A stretch of 64,000 nucleotides of DNA from Pseudomonas psychrophila (GTDB lineage Bacteria; Pseudomonadota; Gammaproteobacteria; Pseudomonadales; Pseudomonadaceae): NCBI RefSeq assembly GCF_001043005.1, contig NZ_JYKZ01000005.1:186001-250000 (forward strand). Reading direction: 5' to 3'. The translations under genes were made by a program, and so were the position numbers. The notes under the pieces were generated by a model. The model had not been told where the DNA came from and did no database searches. It was given only the letters and a program-made list of their open reading frames with translations. Below, piece by piece: positions 52,864 to 61,448 of the stretch. Every line of letters starts with the position of its first letter. Within the stretch, counting starts at the first letter, position 1.

Positions 52864-54513
52864 GTGATTTCCAATCCCCTCGAAGACCCGTTTTACTACC
52901 TGAAAAACTTCCAGCATGTGCTTGACTGGATTGCCGCCCGTTATGACGACCTTCTAAGTGTCGAGGAGCAGCGGTTTATCGCCGGTTTCGCTGAACTGCC
53001 CGGCCCTTCACAAGCGTTGTGGGTACGTATGGTGATGCGCAAGGGGGCGCACTTCAGGGCCAGCAAGCTCAAGTATCCGGAAATCGGTGAGGCTTCACTG
53101 GCTGCAGAGCCCTTGGTTGCACGGGGATGGCTGGACGACCAGGCGCCTTTGGCCCTGCCCGAGGTGTTTGATGTGCTGCAAAAGCCAGAAATTCTTGCTC
53201 GCTTCAGCGCGCATATTGGCCGGCCCAAAGCCAAAAAATCGGAATGGCTTGATGAGTTGGCGGCCAGCTTTACCCAGCAGCAGAGCCTGGCCCAGTGGCA
53301 CCCGGCCCTGGCCGAACCGCTATACACCCTTAACCACAGGGCGTTGTGCGATCGTTTGCGCCTGATGTTTTTTGGCAACCTCAGCCAGGGCTGGTCAGAT
53401 CTGGTACTGGCCGATCTGGGCCTGTTTACGTACGAGAAAGTCGGTTTTAGTCATGAATCGCGAGCACTACGTTCCCGTGCCGATATTGAGGGCTATGTGC
53501 ACCTGTATGCCTGTCGCGAGCGATTTGAGGTCACTGGGGATGTGGACGATGTACTGCAACCCGTACTCGACTACCAGGCGGATAACCGCTGGCTGCAACG
53601 ACGACGCGCACGCCTGCTGTTCCAGATCGGTCAGCATCTGGAACGCACAGAAGACTTGAGCCGGGCGCTACAGGTCTATCAGCACAGCCAGCACCCCGAA
53701 GCGCGGCAGCGTGGCATTCGCGTGCTGGAGCGTCAGGGGCAATACCAACGGGCGCTGAGCCTGGCAGAAACGGCCCTGCAGGCGCCACTGACTGATGCCG
53801 AACACCAGCATTTGCTGCGGATAATCCCGCGTCTGCGACGCAAGCTCGGGTTGGCAGCGGTCGCCCTTTCAAAGCCAAGAGCCCCTGACCGTCTCGACCT
53901 GAGCCTGCCACGAGAAGACACCACGTGCGTTGAACTCAAGGTGGTGGCGCATCTGCAGGCCCCTGATGCCCCAGTGCATTACGTGGAAAACACCTTGATC
54001 AACGGGCTGTTCGGTTTGCTGTGCTGGCCGGCGATTTTTGCGCCCTTGCCGGGCGCGTTTTTTCACCCGTATCAGAGTGGCCCGGCGGACTTGTTGGAAG
54101 ATGACTTCTACGAGCAGCGTGCCGCGATGTTCGAGGATTGTTTCGCACAACTCGATGACGGGCGTTACCTGGCCACAATCCGTGCAGCTTACGTGGCCAA
54201 ATTCGGTATCCAGAGCCCCTTTGTCGCCTGGAGCTATCTGAGTCAGAGCCTGCTTGAAGACGCATTGCTGTGCTTGCCGCCCGCACATTTGAAGTTGTGG
54301 TTTCGGCGTCTGCTGCTCGATATAAAAGCCAATCGCACAGGCATGCCTGACTTGATCCAGTTTTTTGCGGCGCAAAAAACCTACCGCATGATCGAGGTCA
54401 AGGGCCCGGGTGATCGTCTGCAGGATAACCAGTTACGCTGGCTGGCCTTTTGCGAAGAGCACGCAATGCCGGTAACTGTGTGCTACGTGCAATGGCAGGA
54501 GCCGCAGGGGTGA
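52864..54513 (+). CDS. FAN1-type structure-specific nuclease (VRR-NUC)
   Basis: 549-aa bacterial FAN1 homologue. It begins NPLEDPFYYLKNFQHVLDWI, as bacterial FAN1 does; residues to about 450 are the helical SAP/TPR-like region. The VRR-NUC nuclease is C-terminal: GMPDLIQFFAA, then YRMIEVKGPGDRLQDNQLRWL, giving Asp, Glu-x-Lys and the conserved Gln. FAN1 cuts flap and interstrand crosslink-containing DNA. The GTG at 52864 is chosen by homology with the family start; a TTG at 52768 is an alternative with no ribosome site. The stop overlaps the GTG of the helicase gene (GTGA), so the two are translationally coupled. Confidence 0.85.
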   Translation: MISNPLEDPFYYLKNFQHVLDWIAARYDDLLSVEEQRFIAGFAELPGPSQALWVRMVMRKGAHFRASKLKYPEIGEASLAAEPLVARGWLDDQAPLALPEVFDVLQKPEILARFSAHIGRPKAKKSEWLDELAASFTQQQSLAQWHPALAEPLYTLNHRALCDRLRLMFFGNLSQGWSDLVLADLGLFTYEKVGFSHESRALRSRADIEGYVHLYACRERFEVTGDVDDVLQPVLDYQADNRWLQRRRARLLFQIGQHLERTEDLSRALQVYQHSQHPEARQRGIRVLERQGQYQRALSLAETALQAPLTDAEHQHLLRIIPRLRRKLGLAAVALSKPRAPDRLDLSLPREDTTCVELKVVAHLQAPDAPVHYVENTLINGLFGLLCWPAIFAPLPGAFFHPYQSGPADLLEDDFYEQRAAMFEDCFAQLDDGRYLATIRAAYVAKFGIQSPFVAWSYLSQSLLEDALLCLPPAHLKLWFRRLLLDIKANRTGMPDLIQFFAAQKTYRMIEVKGPGDRLQDNQLRWLAFCEEHAMPVTVCYVQWQEPQG

Positions 54514-56762
54514 GTTATCGCGTTGCGGTGCGTGCCTTGTGCGAGTTCACGGCCAAGGTCGGCGATCTGGATCTGCGCTTTACGCCGTCACCCACGGCGC
54601 AGCAGGGCATTGCCGGTCATCGCACGGTGGCCTCGCGGCGCAGTGCGCTGTACCAGCCAGAGTTGAGTCTTGAAGGCCAGTACGGGGCGTTGACCGTGCG
54701 CGGCCGGGCAGACGGCTATGACCCGGTGGCCAATGTGCTGGAAGAGGTGAAAACCTATCGTGGCGATTTCGCCGCAATGGCGGCCAACCACCGCCAGTTG
54801 CATTGGGCACAAGCCCGCGTCTACGGCTGGCTGCTGTGCCAAAGTCTGCAATTGCCGCAGGTCAATCTGGCGCTGGTGTACTTCGACATTGTCAGCGAAA
54901 AGGAAACACGTCTTCAGGAAACCTGGTCGGCTGCGGATTTGCAGCAGTTTTTCGAGCAGCAATGCGGGTTGTTCCTGGCCTGGGCCGAGCAGGAAATGAG
55001 CCATCGCCAGGCTCGGGACGAAGCCGCTCGCAGGCTGGCCTTTCCCCATGAGCAGTTTCGTACCGGGCAACGGGCATTGGCCGAGGCGGTGTACAAAACC
55101 GCCAGTACCGGGCGCTGCCTGATGGCTCAGGCGCCGACCGGGATCGGCAAAACCATTGGCACCCTGTTTCCGCTGCTCAAGGCCATGCCTGCGCGGCAAC
55201 TCGACAAAGTAGTGTTTCTGACCGCCAAGACTCCGGGCCGCAAGCTGGCCCTGGATGCGGCGCAGGTGCTCTATCCCAAGGGGCAGAATGTGCCGTTGCG
55301 GGTGCTGGAGTTGGTTGCGCGGGACAAGGCCTGTGAATACCCCGAGAACGCGTGCAATGGCGATTCATGCCCATTGGCCAGAGGTTTTTATGATCGTTTG
55401 CCTGATGCGCGTCTGGCGGCGGTCGCCCAGGCCCCCCTCGATCAGCAGACCTTGCGCAGCGTTGCGCTGGCTCACGGGATTTGCCCGTATTACCTGAGTC
55501 AGGAAATGGCCCGCTGGGCTGATGTGGTGGTTGCGGACTACAACTATTACTTCGACTTCAGTGCATTGCTCTATGGCCTGGCCCAGGCAAACCAGTGGCG
55601 GGTCGCGACGCTGGTGGACGAAGCCCACAATCTGGTTGAGCGTGCGCGGCAGATGTACAGCGCCAGTCTGGACCAGCAGGCTTTCAATAGCGTGCGTCAC
55701 ACGGCACCGGCCGCGCTCGATAAGCCTTTCAAACGTCTGAACCGTGAATGGAATGCGCTGCACAAGGAGCAGGCGGGGGCCTATCAGGTTTACCCCACGC
55801 TGCCGGAGAAGTGGCTCACGGCCTTGTCGGCTTGCATCACCGCCATCGGCGACTACTTGAATGATCACCCGCAAGGGCTGACCGGTAATCTGCAAAGCTT
55901 CTACTTTGAAACTCTGCAGTTCAATCGAGTGGCCGAACTGTTTGATCCGCACTTTTTGTTCGACGTCAGTCTGCGTGAAGACGGCAAGCGGCGTCTGTCG
56001 CAGCTCAACCTGCGCAACATCGTACCTGCAGGTTTTATCGGCCCGCGCCTGGGGAGTGCCCAGAGTAATGTGCTGTTTTCGGCCACCCTGAGCCCGCAGA
56101 CCTATTACGCCAACTTGCTGGGGTTACCGGCTGACACGGTCTGGATGGACGTCGAGTCACCGTTCAAGGCTGAGCAACTCACCGTAAACGTGGTCAGCCG
56201 GATATCGACCCGGTTTGCCCATCGTCAGGCTTCGCTGGAGCCGATTGTCGAACTGATCGCCCGTCAGTTTGAGCAACGGCCGGGTAACTACCTGGCGTTT
56301 TTCAGCAGCTTTGATTATCTGCAACAGGTTGCCCAATTGCTCGCCGAGCGCTATCCCCACGTCAGCCAATGGTCCCAGGCGCGGCGTATGGATGAAGCGG
56401 CACGCCAGGGATTTCTCGATCAGTTCACCCTGTCGAGCCAGGGCGTGGGTTTTGCAGTGCTGGGCGGAGCCTTTGGCGAGGGTATCGATTTGCCAGGCGC
56501 CCGGCTGATAGGCGCGTTTGTCGCGACCTTGGGGCTGGCGCAGTTCAACCCGGTCAATGAACAGATCAAACAGCGGATGGCGGCATTGTTTGGCGCCGGT
56601 TATGACTACACCTACCTGTACCCCGGTGTGCAAAAAGTGGTGCAGGCCGCTGGACGGGTGATCCGTACCCAAAGTGATCAGGGCACGCTGTATCTGATTG
56701 ATGACCGTTTTGCCGAGCCCAAGGTGCAGCAACTCTTGCCTCGCTGGTGGCAATTGGGTTGA
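54510..56762 (+). CDS. DinG/Rad3-type helicase with N-terminal PD-(D/E)XK nuclease domain
   Basis: 750-aa protein. The N-terminal 150 residues hold a Cas4/RecB-like nuclease pattern (VRGRADGYDP, LEEVKTYRG; Asp and E-x-K). The helicase follows: Walker A APTGIGKTIGTLFPLL, an Fe-S cluster signature with four Cys (DKACEYPENACNGDSCPLA, then GICPYY), DEAH box LVDEAHNLVERARQM, and motif VI QAAGRVIRTQSDQG. This is superfamily 2 XPD/DinG class, 5'-3' polarity expected. The GTG at 54510 overlaps the FAN1 stop and has GGAG upstream. Together with FAN1 it suggests a crosslink or structured-DNA repair unit (inference). Confidence 0.9.
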   Translation: MSYRVAVRALCEFTAKVGDLDLRFTPSPTAQQGIAGHRTVASRRSALYQPELSLEGQYGALTVRGRADGYDPVANVLEEVKTYRGDFAAMAANHRQLHWAQARVYGWLLCQSLQLPQVNLALVYFDIVSEKETRLQETWSAADLQQFFEQQCGLFLAWAEQEMSHRQARDEAARRLAFPHEQFRTGQRALAEAVYKTASTGRCLMAQAPTGIGKTIGTLFPLLKAMPARQLDKVVFLTAKTPGRKLALDAAQVLYPKGQNVPLRVLELVARDKACEYPENACNGDSCPLARGFYDRLPDARLAAVAQAPLDQQTLRSVALAHGICPYYLSQEMARWADVVVADYNYYFDFSALLYGLAQANQWRVATLVDEAHNLVERARQMYSASLDQQAFNSVRHTAPAALDKPFKRLNREWNALHKEQAGAYQVYPTLPEKWLTALSACITAIGDYLNDHPQGLTGNLQSFYFETLQFNRVAELFDPHFLFDVSLREDGKRRLSQLNLRNIVPAGFIGPRLGSAQSNVLFSATLSPQTYYANLLGLPADTVWMDVESPFKAEQLTVNVVSRISTRFAHRQASLEPIVELIARQFEQRPGNYLAFFSSFDYLQQVAQLLAERYPHVSQWSQARRMDEAARQGFLDQFTLSSQGVGFAVLGGAFGEGIDLPGARLIGAFVATLGLAQFNPVNEQIKQRMAALFGAGYDYTYLYPGVQKVVQAAGRVIRTQSDQGTLYLIDDRFAEPKVQQLLPRWWQLG

Positions 56763-56835
56763 TGGCCCGACGTTATGGCAAACTGCTGGGACTGTGGCGC
56801 ATGAGGCGCCTTTTTTGACCCCGGAGTTCCCTGCT

Positions 56836-57225
56836 ATGAGCATCAAACGTTTCGGTACCGGCGCTGTTGGCGCAGGTGGCCAGCCATTGCCTTTCGCCCG
56901 TGCTGTAGAGGCTGATGGCTGGTTGCACGTGTCCGGCCAGGTTGCCATGGAAAACGGTGAAATCATCAACGGCGGGATTGTCGAGCAAACCCACAAGACC
57001 CTGCAAAACCTGGTCGCCATCCTAGAAGAAGCCGGTTATGGCCTTGAAGATGTGGTCCGCGCTGGCGTATGGCTGCAGGACCCTCGTGATTTCTGGAGTT
57101 TCAACAAGGTGTTCGCCTCGTACTTCAAAAGCGAACATGCACCGGCCCGGGCCTGCGTGCAGGCCATGATGATGGTCGATTGCAAGGTCGAGATCGACTG
57201 CATCGCCTATAAAGCCAAGCGCTGA
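56836..57225 (+). CDS. RidA family reactive imine/enamine deaminase
   Basis: 129-aa YjgF/YER057c/UK114 family protein: LHVSGQVAMENG, GGIVEQTHKTLQNLVAILEEAG, DVVRAGVWLQDPRDFWSFNKVFASYF, and ARACVQAMMMVDCKVEIDCIAY. RidA proteins hydrolyse the imine or enamine intermediates released by PLP enzymes. The catalytic Arg of RidA (usually in the R-x-x-V/C strand) is represented by PARACVQ. GGAG nine bases before ATG. It lies 17 bp before a PLP-dependent amino-acid deaminase, a fitting partner. Confidence 0.9.
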   Translation: MSIKRFGTGAVGAGGQPLPFARAVEADGWLHVSGQVAMENGEIINGGIVEQTHKTLQNLVAILEEAGYGLEDVVRAGVWLQDPRDFWSFNKVFASYFKSEHAPARACVQAMMMVDCKVEIDCIAYKAKR

Positions 57226-57242
57226 AATTTGAGGAGTTGAGT

Positions 57243-58460
57243 GTGTCGAAGACCTCGAACAACCCGCCGGTGCTCAAAGGTGCAGCCAACCCCGCCGATA
57301 ACCTGGTTCATGACGTGAGCCTGCCCGCCCTGGTGATTCATCGTGACGCACTGGAGCACAACATTCGCTGGATGCAGGACTTTGTTACCCGTAGCGGCGC
57401 GGTATTGGCACCTCACGGCAAAACCAGCATGGCACCGGCACTGTTTCGTCGCCAGCTGGAGCAGGGAGCCTGGGGTTTGACCTTGGCGACTGCGGTCCAA
57501 ACCTGTGCGGCCTACGCCGGTGGCGTACGACGAGTGTTGATGGCCAATCAGTTGGTGGGACGGGCCAATATGGCCTTGATTGCTGACTTGCAGACCGATC
57601 CGGCATTCGAATTTCACTGCATGGTCGACCACCCGGACAACGTGGCGGCCCTGGGCGCCTTCTTTGCCGAACGGGGCCAGCGCCTGAGGGTCATGATCGA
57701 ATACGGAGTAGCAGGCGGGCGTTGTGGTTGCCGCACCGAGCAGGAAGTCATGGCCCTGGCCGCAGCGATCAAGGCACAGCCCGCATTGGCCCTCACGGGA
57801 ATCGAAGGCTACGAAGGAGTGATTCACGGAGAACAGGCCGTCGACGGCATTCGCGAGTTTGCGGCTTCGCTGGTGCGTCTGGCCTTGCAATTACACGCCG
57901 ACGGCGCGTTTGCCCTCGATCAACCGATCATTACTGCCTCGGGCTCGGCCTGGTATGACCTGATTGCAGAAGGCTTCGAGGCCGAGGCGGCCAGCGGGCG
58001 TTTTCTCAGTGTATTGCGCCCTGGGAGTTACGTGGTTCATGACCACGGTATCTACAAGGATGCTCAGTGCTGCGTACTGGATCGTCGCCAGGACTTGCAC
58101 GAGGGCTTGCGTCCAGCGCTGGAAGTCTGGGCTCACGTGCAATCGCTGCCCGAGCCGGGCTTTGCAGTGATTGCGCTGGGCAAGCGCGACGTGGCCTTTG
58201 ACGCTGGCCTGCCGGTACCGTTAAAGCGTTATCGCGAAGGGGTGTTACCGGCGGTTGGCGACGATGTCAGCGGGTGCAAGATCACGGCGGTGATGGATCA
58301 GCATGCCTTTATGACCGTTGCCGCGGATACCCGGTTGCGCATAGGCGACATCATCAGCTTTGGCACGTCGCACCCTTGCCTGACCTTTGACAAGTGGCGC
58401 ACGGGTTGCCTGGTCGATGAGCAGTTCAATGTGCTTGAGCGCTTTGACATCATGTTCTGA
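57243..58460 (+). CDS. PLP-dependent amino acid deaminase (D-serine dehydratase-like, alanine racemase fold)
   Basis: 405-aa enzyme of the DSD1/D-threonine aldolase-like fold-type III group. Schiff-base Lys in VLAPHGKTSMAPALF; phosphate and PLP contacts in TGIEGYEGV and TASGSAWYDL. The C-terminal domain has the zinc-ligand His and Cys in MDQHAFM and TSHPCLTFDKW. It probably dehydrates or deaminates a hydroxylated D-amino acid to a keto acid and ammonia by way of an enamine that the RidA gene upstream could hydrolyse. The GTG at 57243 is chosen for GAGGAG six bases before; a TTG at 57237 is less likely. Confidence 0.85.
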   Translation: MSKTSNNPPVLKGAANPADNLVHDVSLPALVIHRDALEHNIRWMQDFVTRSGAVLAPHGKTSMAPALFRRQLEQGAWGLTLATAVQTCAAYAGGVRRVLMANQLVGRANMALIADLQTDPAFEFHCMVDHPDNVAALGAFFAERGQRLRVMIEYGVAGGRCGCRTEQEVMALAAAIKAQPALALTGIEGYEGVIHGEQAVDGIREFAASLVRLALQLHADGAFALDQPIITASGSAWYDLIAEGFEAEAASGRFLSVLRPGSYVVHDHGIYKDAQCCVLDRRQDLHEGLRPALEVWAHVQSLPEPGFAVIALGKRDVAFDAGLPVPLKRYREGVLPAVGDDVSGCKITAVMDQHAFMTVAADTRLRIGDIISFGTSHPCLTFDKWRTGCLVDEQFNVLERFDIMF

Positions 58461-58465
58461 TGCGT

Positions 58466-58536
58466 GTGGGAGCGAGCCTGCTCGCGAAGTTCTCAAAAGC
58501 TTCGCGATTCGCTTGTACGAGCCGGCTCGCTCTCAC
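58466..58536. repeat. REP inverted pair
   Basis: Arms GTGGGAGCGAGCCTGCTCGC and a slightly degenerate complement (CGAGCCGGCTCGCTCTCAC) lie between convergent genes. Same family as 22737 and 61376. Confidence 0.75.
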
Positions 58537-58546
58537 AGGGCTTGTT

Positions 58547-58822
58547 TCAATCGCGATAAAACACCTGCACAAGGTGATAGCCGAACTTGCTTTTGACCGG
58601 GCCGTGTACCACCCGCAGTGGCTTCTTGAAGATGATCTGGTCGATAACGCCCACCATCTGCCCAGGCCGCACTTCACCCAGATCGCCGCCACGTTTGCCC
58701 GACGGGCAGGTCGAGAATTTTTTCGCCAGCACATCGAAGGCTTCGCCCTTGGCGATGCGTTGCTTGAGCGATTCGGCTTCTTCGGCGGTTTTCACCAGAA
58801 TATGGCGGGCTTGAGCTTTCAT
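58547..58822 (-). CDS. ppiC: Peptidyl-prolyl isomerase C (parvulin)
   Basis: 91-aa single-domain cytoplasmic parvulin. ARHILVKTAEEAESLKQRI, GEAFDVLAKKFSTCPSGKRG, GDLGEVRPGQMV, PLRVVHGPVKSKFGYHLVQV are the family blocks, including the active-site His near the start, the Cys in STCPSG and the final His. The length equals E. coli PpiC. It assists cis-trans isomerisation of Xaa-Pro bonds. Confidence 0.95.
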   Translation of the reverse strand: MKAQARHILVKTAEEAESLKQRIAKGEAFDVLAKKFSTCPSGKRGGDLGEVRPGQMVGVIDQIIFKKPLRVVHGPVKSKFGYHLVQVFYRD

Positions 58823-58867
58823 GTGATCTTTACCTTGAAACTGTAGGGCATAGTGCGCGGCCGCGGA

Positions 58868-59794
58868 TTATGCCTGAGTTTTCGCTTCTGGGCTGTGATA
58901 CCGCGGCAGGTACAGGCACACACGGGTACCGCAACCGCTCTGACTGTTGATGCTGACATGCCCGCCAGACTGCTGGGCAAAACCGTAAATCATTGACAGC
59001 CCAAGCCCCGTGCCCTGACCCACGGGTTTGGTGGTGAAAAAGGGGTCGAAAGCCTTGGCGAGGGTTTGCGGGGTCATGCCCGTGCCGTCGTCACTCACCT
59101 CAAGCATCACATAGTCACCTGAACTGACCGCCTCCAGGGTGCTGAGATCACTGGCGTCGAGATAGTGATTGGCTGTTTTGACCACCAGCGTTCCGCCTTC
59201 GGGCATCGCATCGCGGGCGTTGATCATCAGATTGAGCAGGGCGCTTTCAAGTTGTCCAGTGTCTGTATTGATGGGCCATATGTTTGGCCCAAGCTCCAGA
59301 ATCAGTTCAATGTGCGGGCCTGTGGTGTTACTGAACAGGGCCTGCAGCGAACTCACCAGTTGATTGGGATCCAGCGGCTTGCGGTCCAGTGACTGGCGAC
59401 GGGAGAACGTCAGCAGGCGGTTGGTCAGCGCGGCTGCCCGATGCGCAGAAGACACGGCGGCATCGGCAAAACGTTCGACTTCGTCAATACGCCCAGCTGC
59501 GATGTAGCGCTTCATCAGATCCAGGCTGGTGATAATTCCGGTCAGCATATTGTTGAAGTCGTGGGCGATACCGCCGGTCAACTGGCCCACGGCTTCCATT
59601 TTTTGCCCATGCCGCAGAGCTTCCTCGGCCCGGGCCCGCTCCAGTATCTCGCGTTGCAGTTGCAGGTTGGCCTCGGCCAGCGCCTGGGTACGTTCGGCCA
59701 CGCGTTCCTCAAGGGTCTCGTTAAGCTCCAGCAATGCCTGTTCGGTGGCACTGGCCTGCAAGCGTTGGTTGCGCCTTGAACTCTTGGTAGCCAT
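58868..59794 (-). CDS. Soluble sensor histidine kinase without sensor domain
   Basis: 308-aa kinase. The N-terminal 75 residues form a coiled coil (LLELNETLEERVAERTQALAE) as found after PAS domains. HisKA then follows with GQLTGGIAHDFNNMLTGII (phospho-His), and HATPase with LLNLMINARDAMPEGG, VSDDGTGM and GQGTGLGLSMIYGFA. There is no membrane segment, PAS or receiver, so input must come from a partner protein or through the coiled coil. AGGA before ATG 59794 supports the start. No response regulator gene is adjacent, so it is an orphan. Confidence 0.9.
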   Translation of the reverse strand: MATKSSRRNQRLQASATEQALLELNETLEERVAERTQALAEANLQLQREILERARAEEALRHGQKMEAVGQLTGGIAHDFNNMLTGIITSLDLMKRYIAAGRIDEVERFADAAVSSAHRAAALTNRLLTFSRRQSLDRKPLDPNQLVSSLQALFSNTTGPHIELILELGPNIWPINTDTGQLESALLNLMINARDAMPEGGTLVVKTANHYLDASDLSTLEAVSSGDYVMLEVSDDGTGMTPQTLAKAFDPFFTTKPVGQGTGLGLSMIYGFAQQSGGHVSINSQSGCGTRVCLYLPRYHSPEAKTQA

Positions 59795-60026
59795 GGTAAG
59801 TCCTGGAAGTGAATCACTGGATAAGTCTATTGGATGCCGGATAGCGGCTCAACGCTATCAATGTTGCTGCAAGCCCCGTTCTTGACAGTGCGACTAAGGT
59901 CGAATGAGGCTCAGGCTAAGCCTTTCGTACAATTGCGCCCCTTTTTTGGATTGAAGCTTCTCACTTGATACTCAGTGCGCCTTCGATCGTTTTCATCCTG
60001 CCTTGATTGGCTGCTGGAGCTTGTAA

Positions 60027-61328
60027 ATGGTTCATCCTTTAACCGTGTTGGCGCAGAGCCGGGTATCTCGCTGGGGTGCACTGGCAGTGTGTGCCGGTTT
60101 TGCCGCACAGTCACAAGCCGGCGGTTTTATTGAAGACAGCAGCGCCAAACTGGAAGCACGTACGGTGTATTTCAATCGCGACTTTCGCGATGGCAGCAGC
60201 TCAAATCCCCAAGGCGCGTCCAAGCGCGATGAAACGGCGCAAGGCTTTATCCTCAACCTGCAATCGGGTTACACCGAAGGCACGGTCGGTTTTGGGCTCG
60301 ATGCGCTGGGCATGCTGGGTCTGAAACTGGACTCCAGCCCTGCCGACAGCAACAGCGGCCTGCTACCTTCGACCGACAACGACCCCCGTCGTTCCAAGGA
60401 TCAATATGCCAAGTTCGGGCTGACGGCCAAGATGCGCGTGTCACAGACCGTGCTCAAGTATGGTGCGCTACTGCCTGACCTGCCGTTGCTCAAGTACAAC
60501 GATGGACGGCTGCTGCCCAACATGTTCAACGGCGCCATGCTGGTCTCACAGGAAATCAAGGACCTGAAGTTCATGGCTTCGCGCCTTGATCGTTATACCG
60601 CCCGTGATTCCACTGACAGCCAGGACCTGCGCCTGAACTGCAAAAACAAACGTTACGCATGCAATATGACTGCCGATCATTTCACGATGTACGGCCTGGA
60701 CTACAAAGTTAACGAGCGTCTGACCGCGCAGTACCATTACGCCGAGCTGCAGGACATCTACCGGCAGCAATTTGTCGGTTTGCTGGCCAGCCAGCCCGTT
60801 GGCCCGGGTGTGTTTTCAGCCGATGTGCGCTTACTGAAAAGTGATGACGCTGGTTCTGCCAAGGCTTCGACCATCGACAACCGCGCCCTGGGTGCCATGC
60901 TCGGTTACTCGGTGGGCGGGCATAAAGTCAGCGCGGGCTGGCAGCGCATGAACGGCGAGACGTCGATGCCGTATCTGGATGGCAGCAACCCGTATCTGGT
61001 CAACTACTTGCAGGTCAATGACTTTGCCAACGCCCAGGAGCGTTCCTGGCAGCTGCGTTACGACTATGACTTCAAGGCCATCGGGATTGACGGATTGTCG
61101 TTCCTGACGCGCTACGTGAACGGCGACCACATCAAAGTGCTTGGCAGCACCGAAGAAGGCAAGGAGTGGGAGCGTGACAGCGAGCTGAAATACATCGTGC
61201 AGAGCGGCACATTCAAGGACGTCAGCCTGCGCTTGCGTAATGCGACCTACCGCACCAACTACGCCCAGTTCGCCCGTGACGTGGATGAAACGCGGCTGAT
61301 CGTCAGCTACAACCTGTCGATCTGGTAA
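60027..61328 (+). CDS. OprD family outer membrane porin
   Basis: 433-aa OprD/Occ porin. A signal peptide (WGALAVCAGFAAQSQA) is followed by GGFIEDSSAKLEARTVYFNRDF, the usual OprD mature start, then GFILNLQSGYTEGTVGFGLD, KYGALLPDLPLL, ALGAMLGYSVGGHKVSAGWQ, ERSWQLRYDYDF, and a final strand RLIVSYNLSIW ending in Trp. It is an 18-strand specific channel for small carboxylates or amino acids. Two Cys (LNCKNKRYACN) in an extracellular loop are kept. GGAG seven bases before ATG. The substrate is not determined. It converges on the mannitol genes. Confidence 0.93.
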   Translation: MVHPLTVLAQSRVSRWGALAVCAGFAAQSQAGGFIEDSSAKLEARTVYFNRDFRDGSSSNPQGASKRDETAQGFILNLQSGYTEGTVGFGLDALGMLGLKLDSSPADSNSGLLPSTDNDPRRSKDQYAKFGLTAKMRVSQTVLKYGALLPDLPLLKYNDGRLLPNMFNGAMLVSQEIKDLKFMASRLDRYTARDSTDSQDLRLNCKNKRYACNMTADHFTMYGLDYKVNERLTAQYHYAELQDIYRQQFVGLLASQPVGPGVFSADVRLLKSDDAGSAKASTIDNRALGAMLGYSVGGHKVSAGWQRMNGETSMPYLDGSNPYLVNYLQVNDFANAQERSWQLRYDYDFKAIGIDGLSFLTRYVNGDHIKVLGSTEEGKEWERDSELKYIVQSGTFKDVSLRLRNATYRTNYAQFARDVDETRLIVSYNLSIW

Positions 61329-61375
61329 GCAACGCACACAAGCCCGTAAAGACTCTGTTACAGGTCAAGGCCCCA

Positions 61376-61426
61376 GTGGGAGCGAGCCTGCTCGCGAATG
61401 CTTTTCGCGAGCAGGCTCGCTCCCAC
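61376..61426. repeat. REP hairpin, near perfect
   Basis: GTGGGAGCGAGCCTGCTCGC followed after about ten bases by its exact complement, ending GCTCCCAC. It lies between the convergent oprD-like and mtlZ genes and may also act as a transcript end. Confidence 0.85.
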
Positions 61427-61448
61427 GGTGGAAGTATAAAGGCGGCGG

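Noticed and set aside
61376..61426. Simple rho-independent terminator
   Set aside because: The stem matches the REP core found twice elsewhere and has no T-run; recorded as REP, though it may still end transcripts.
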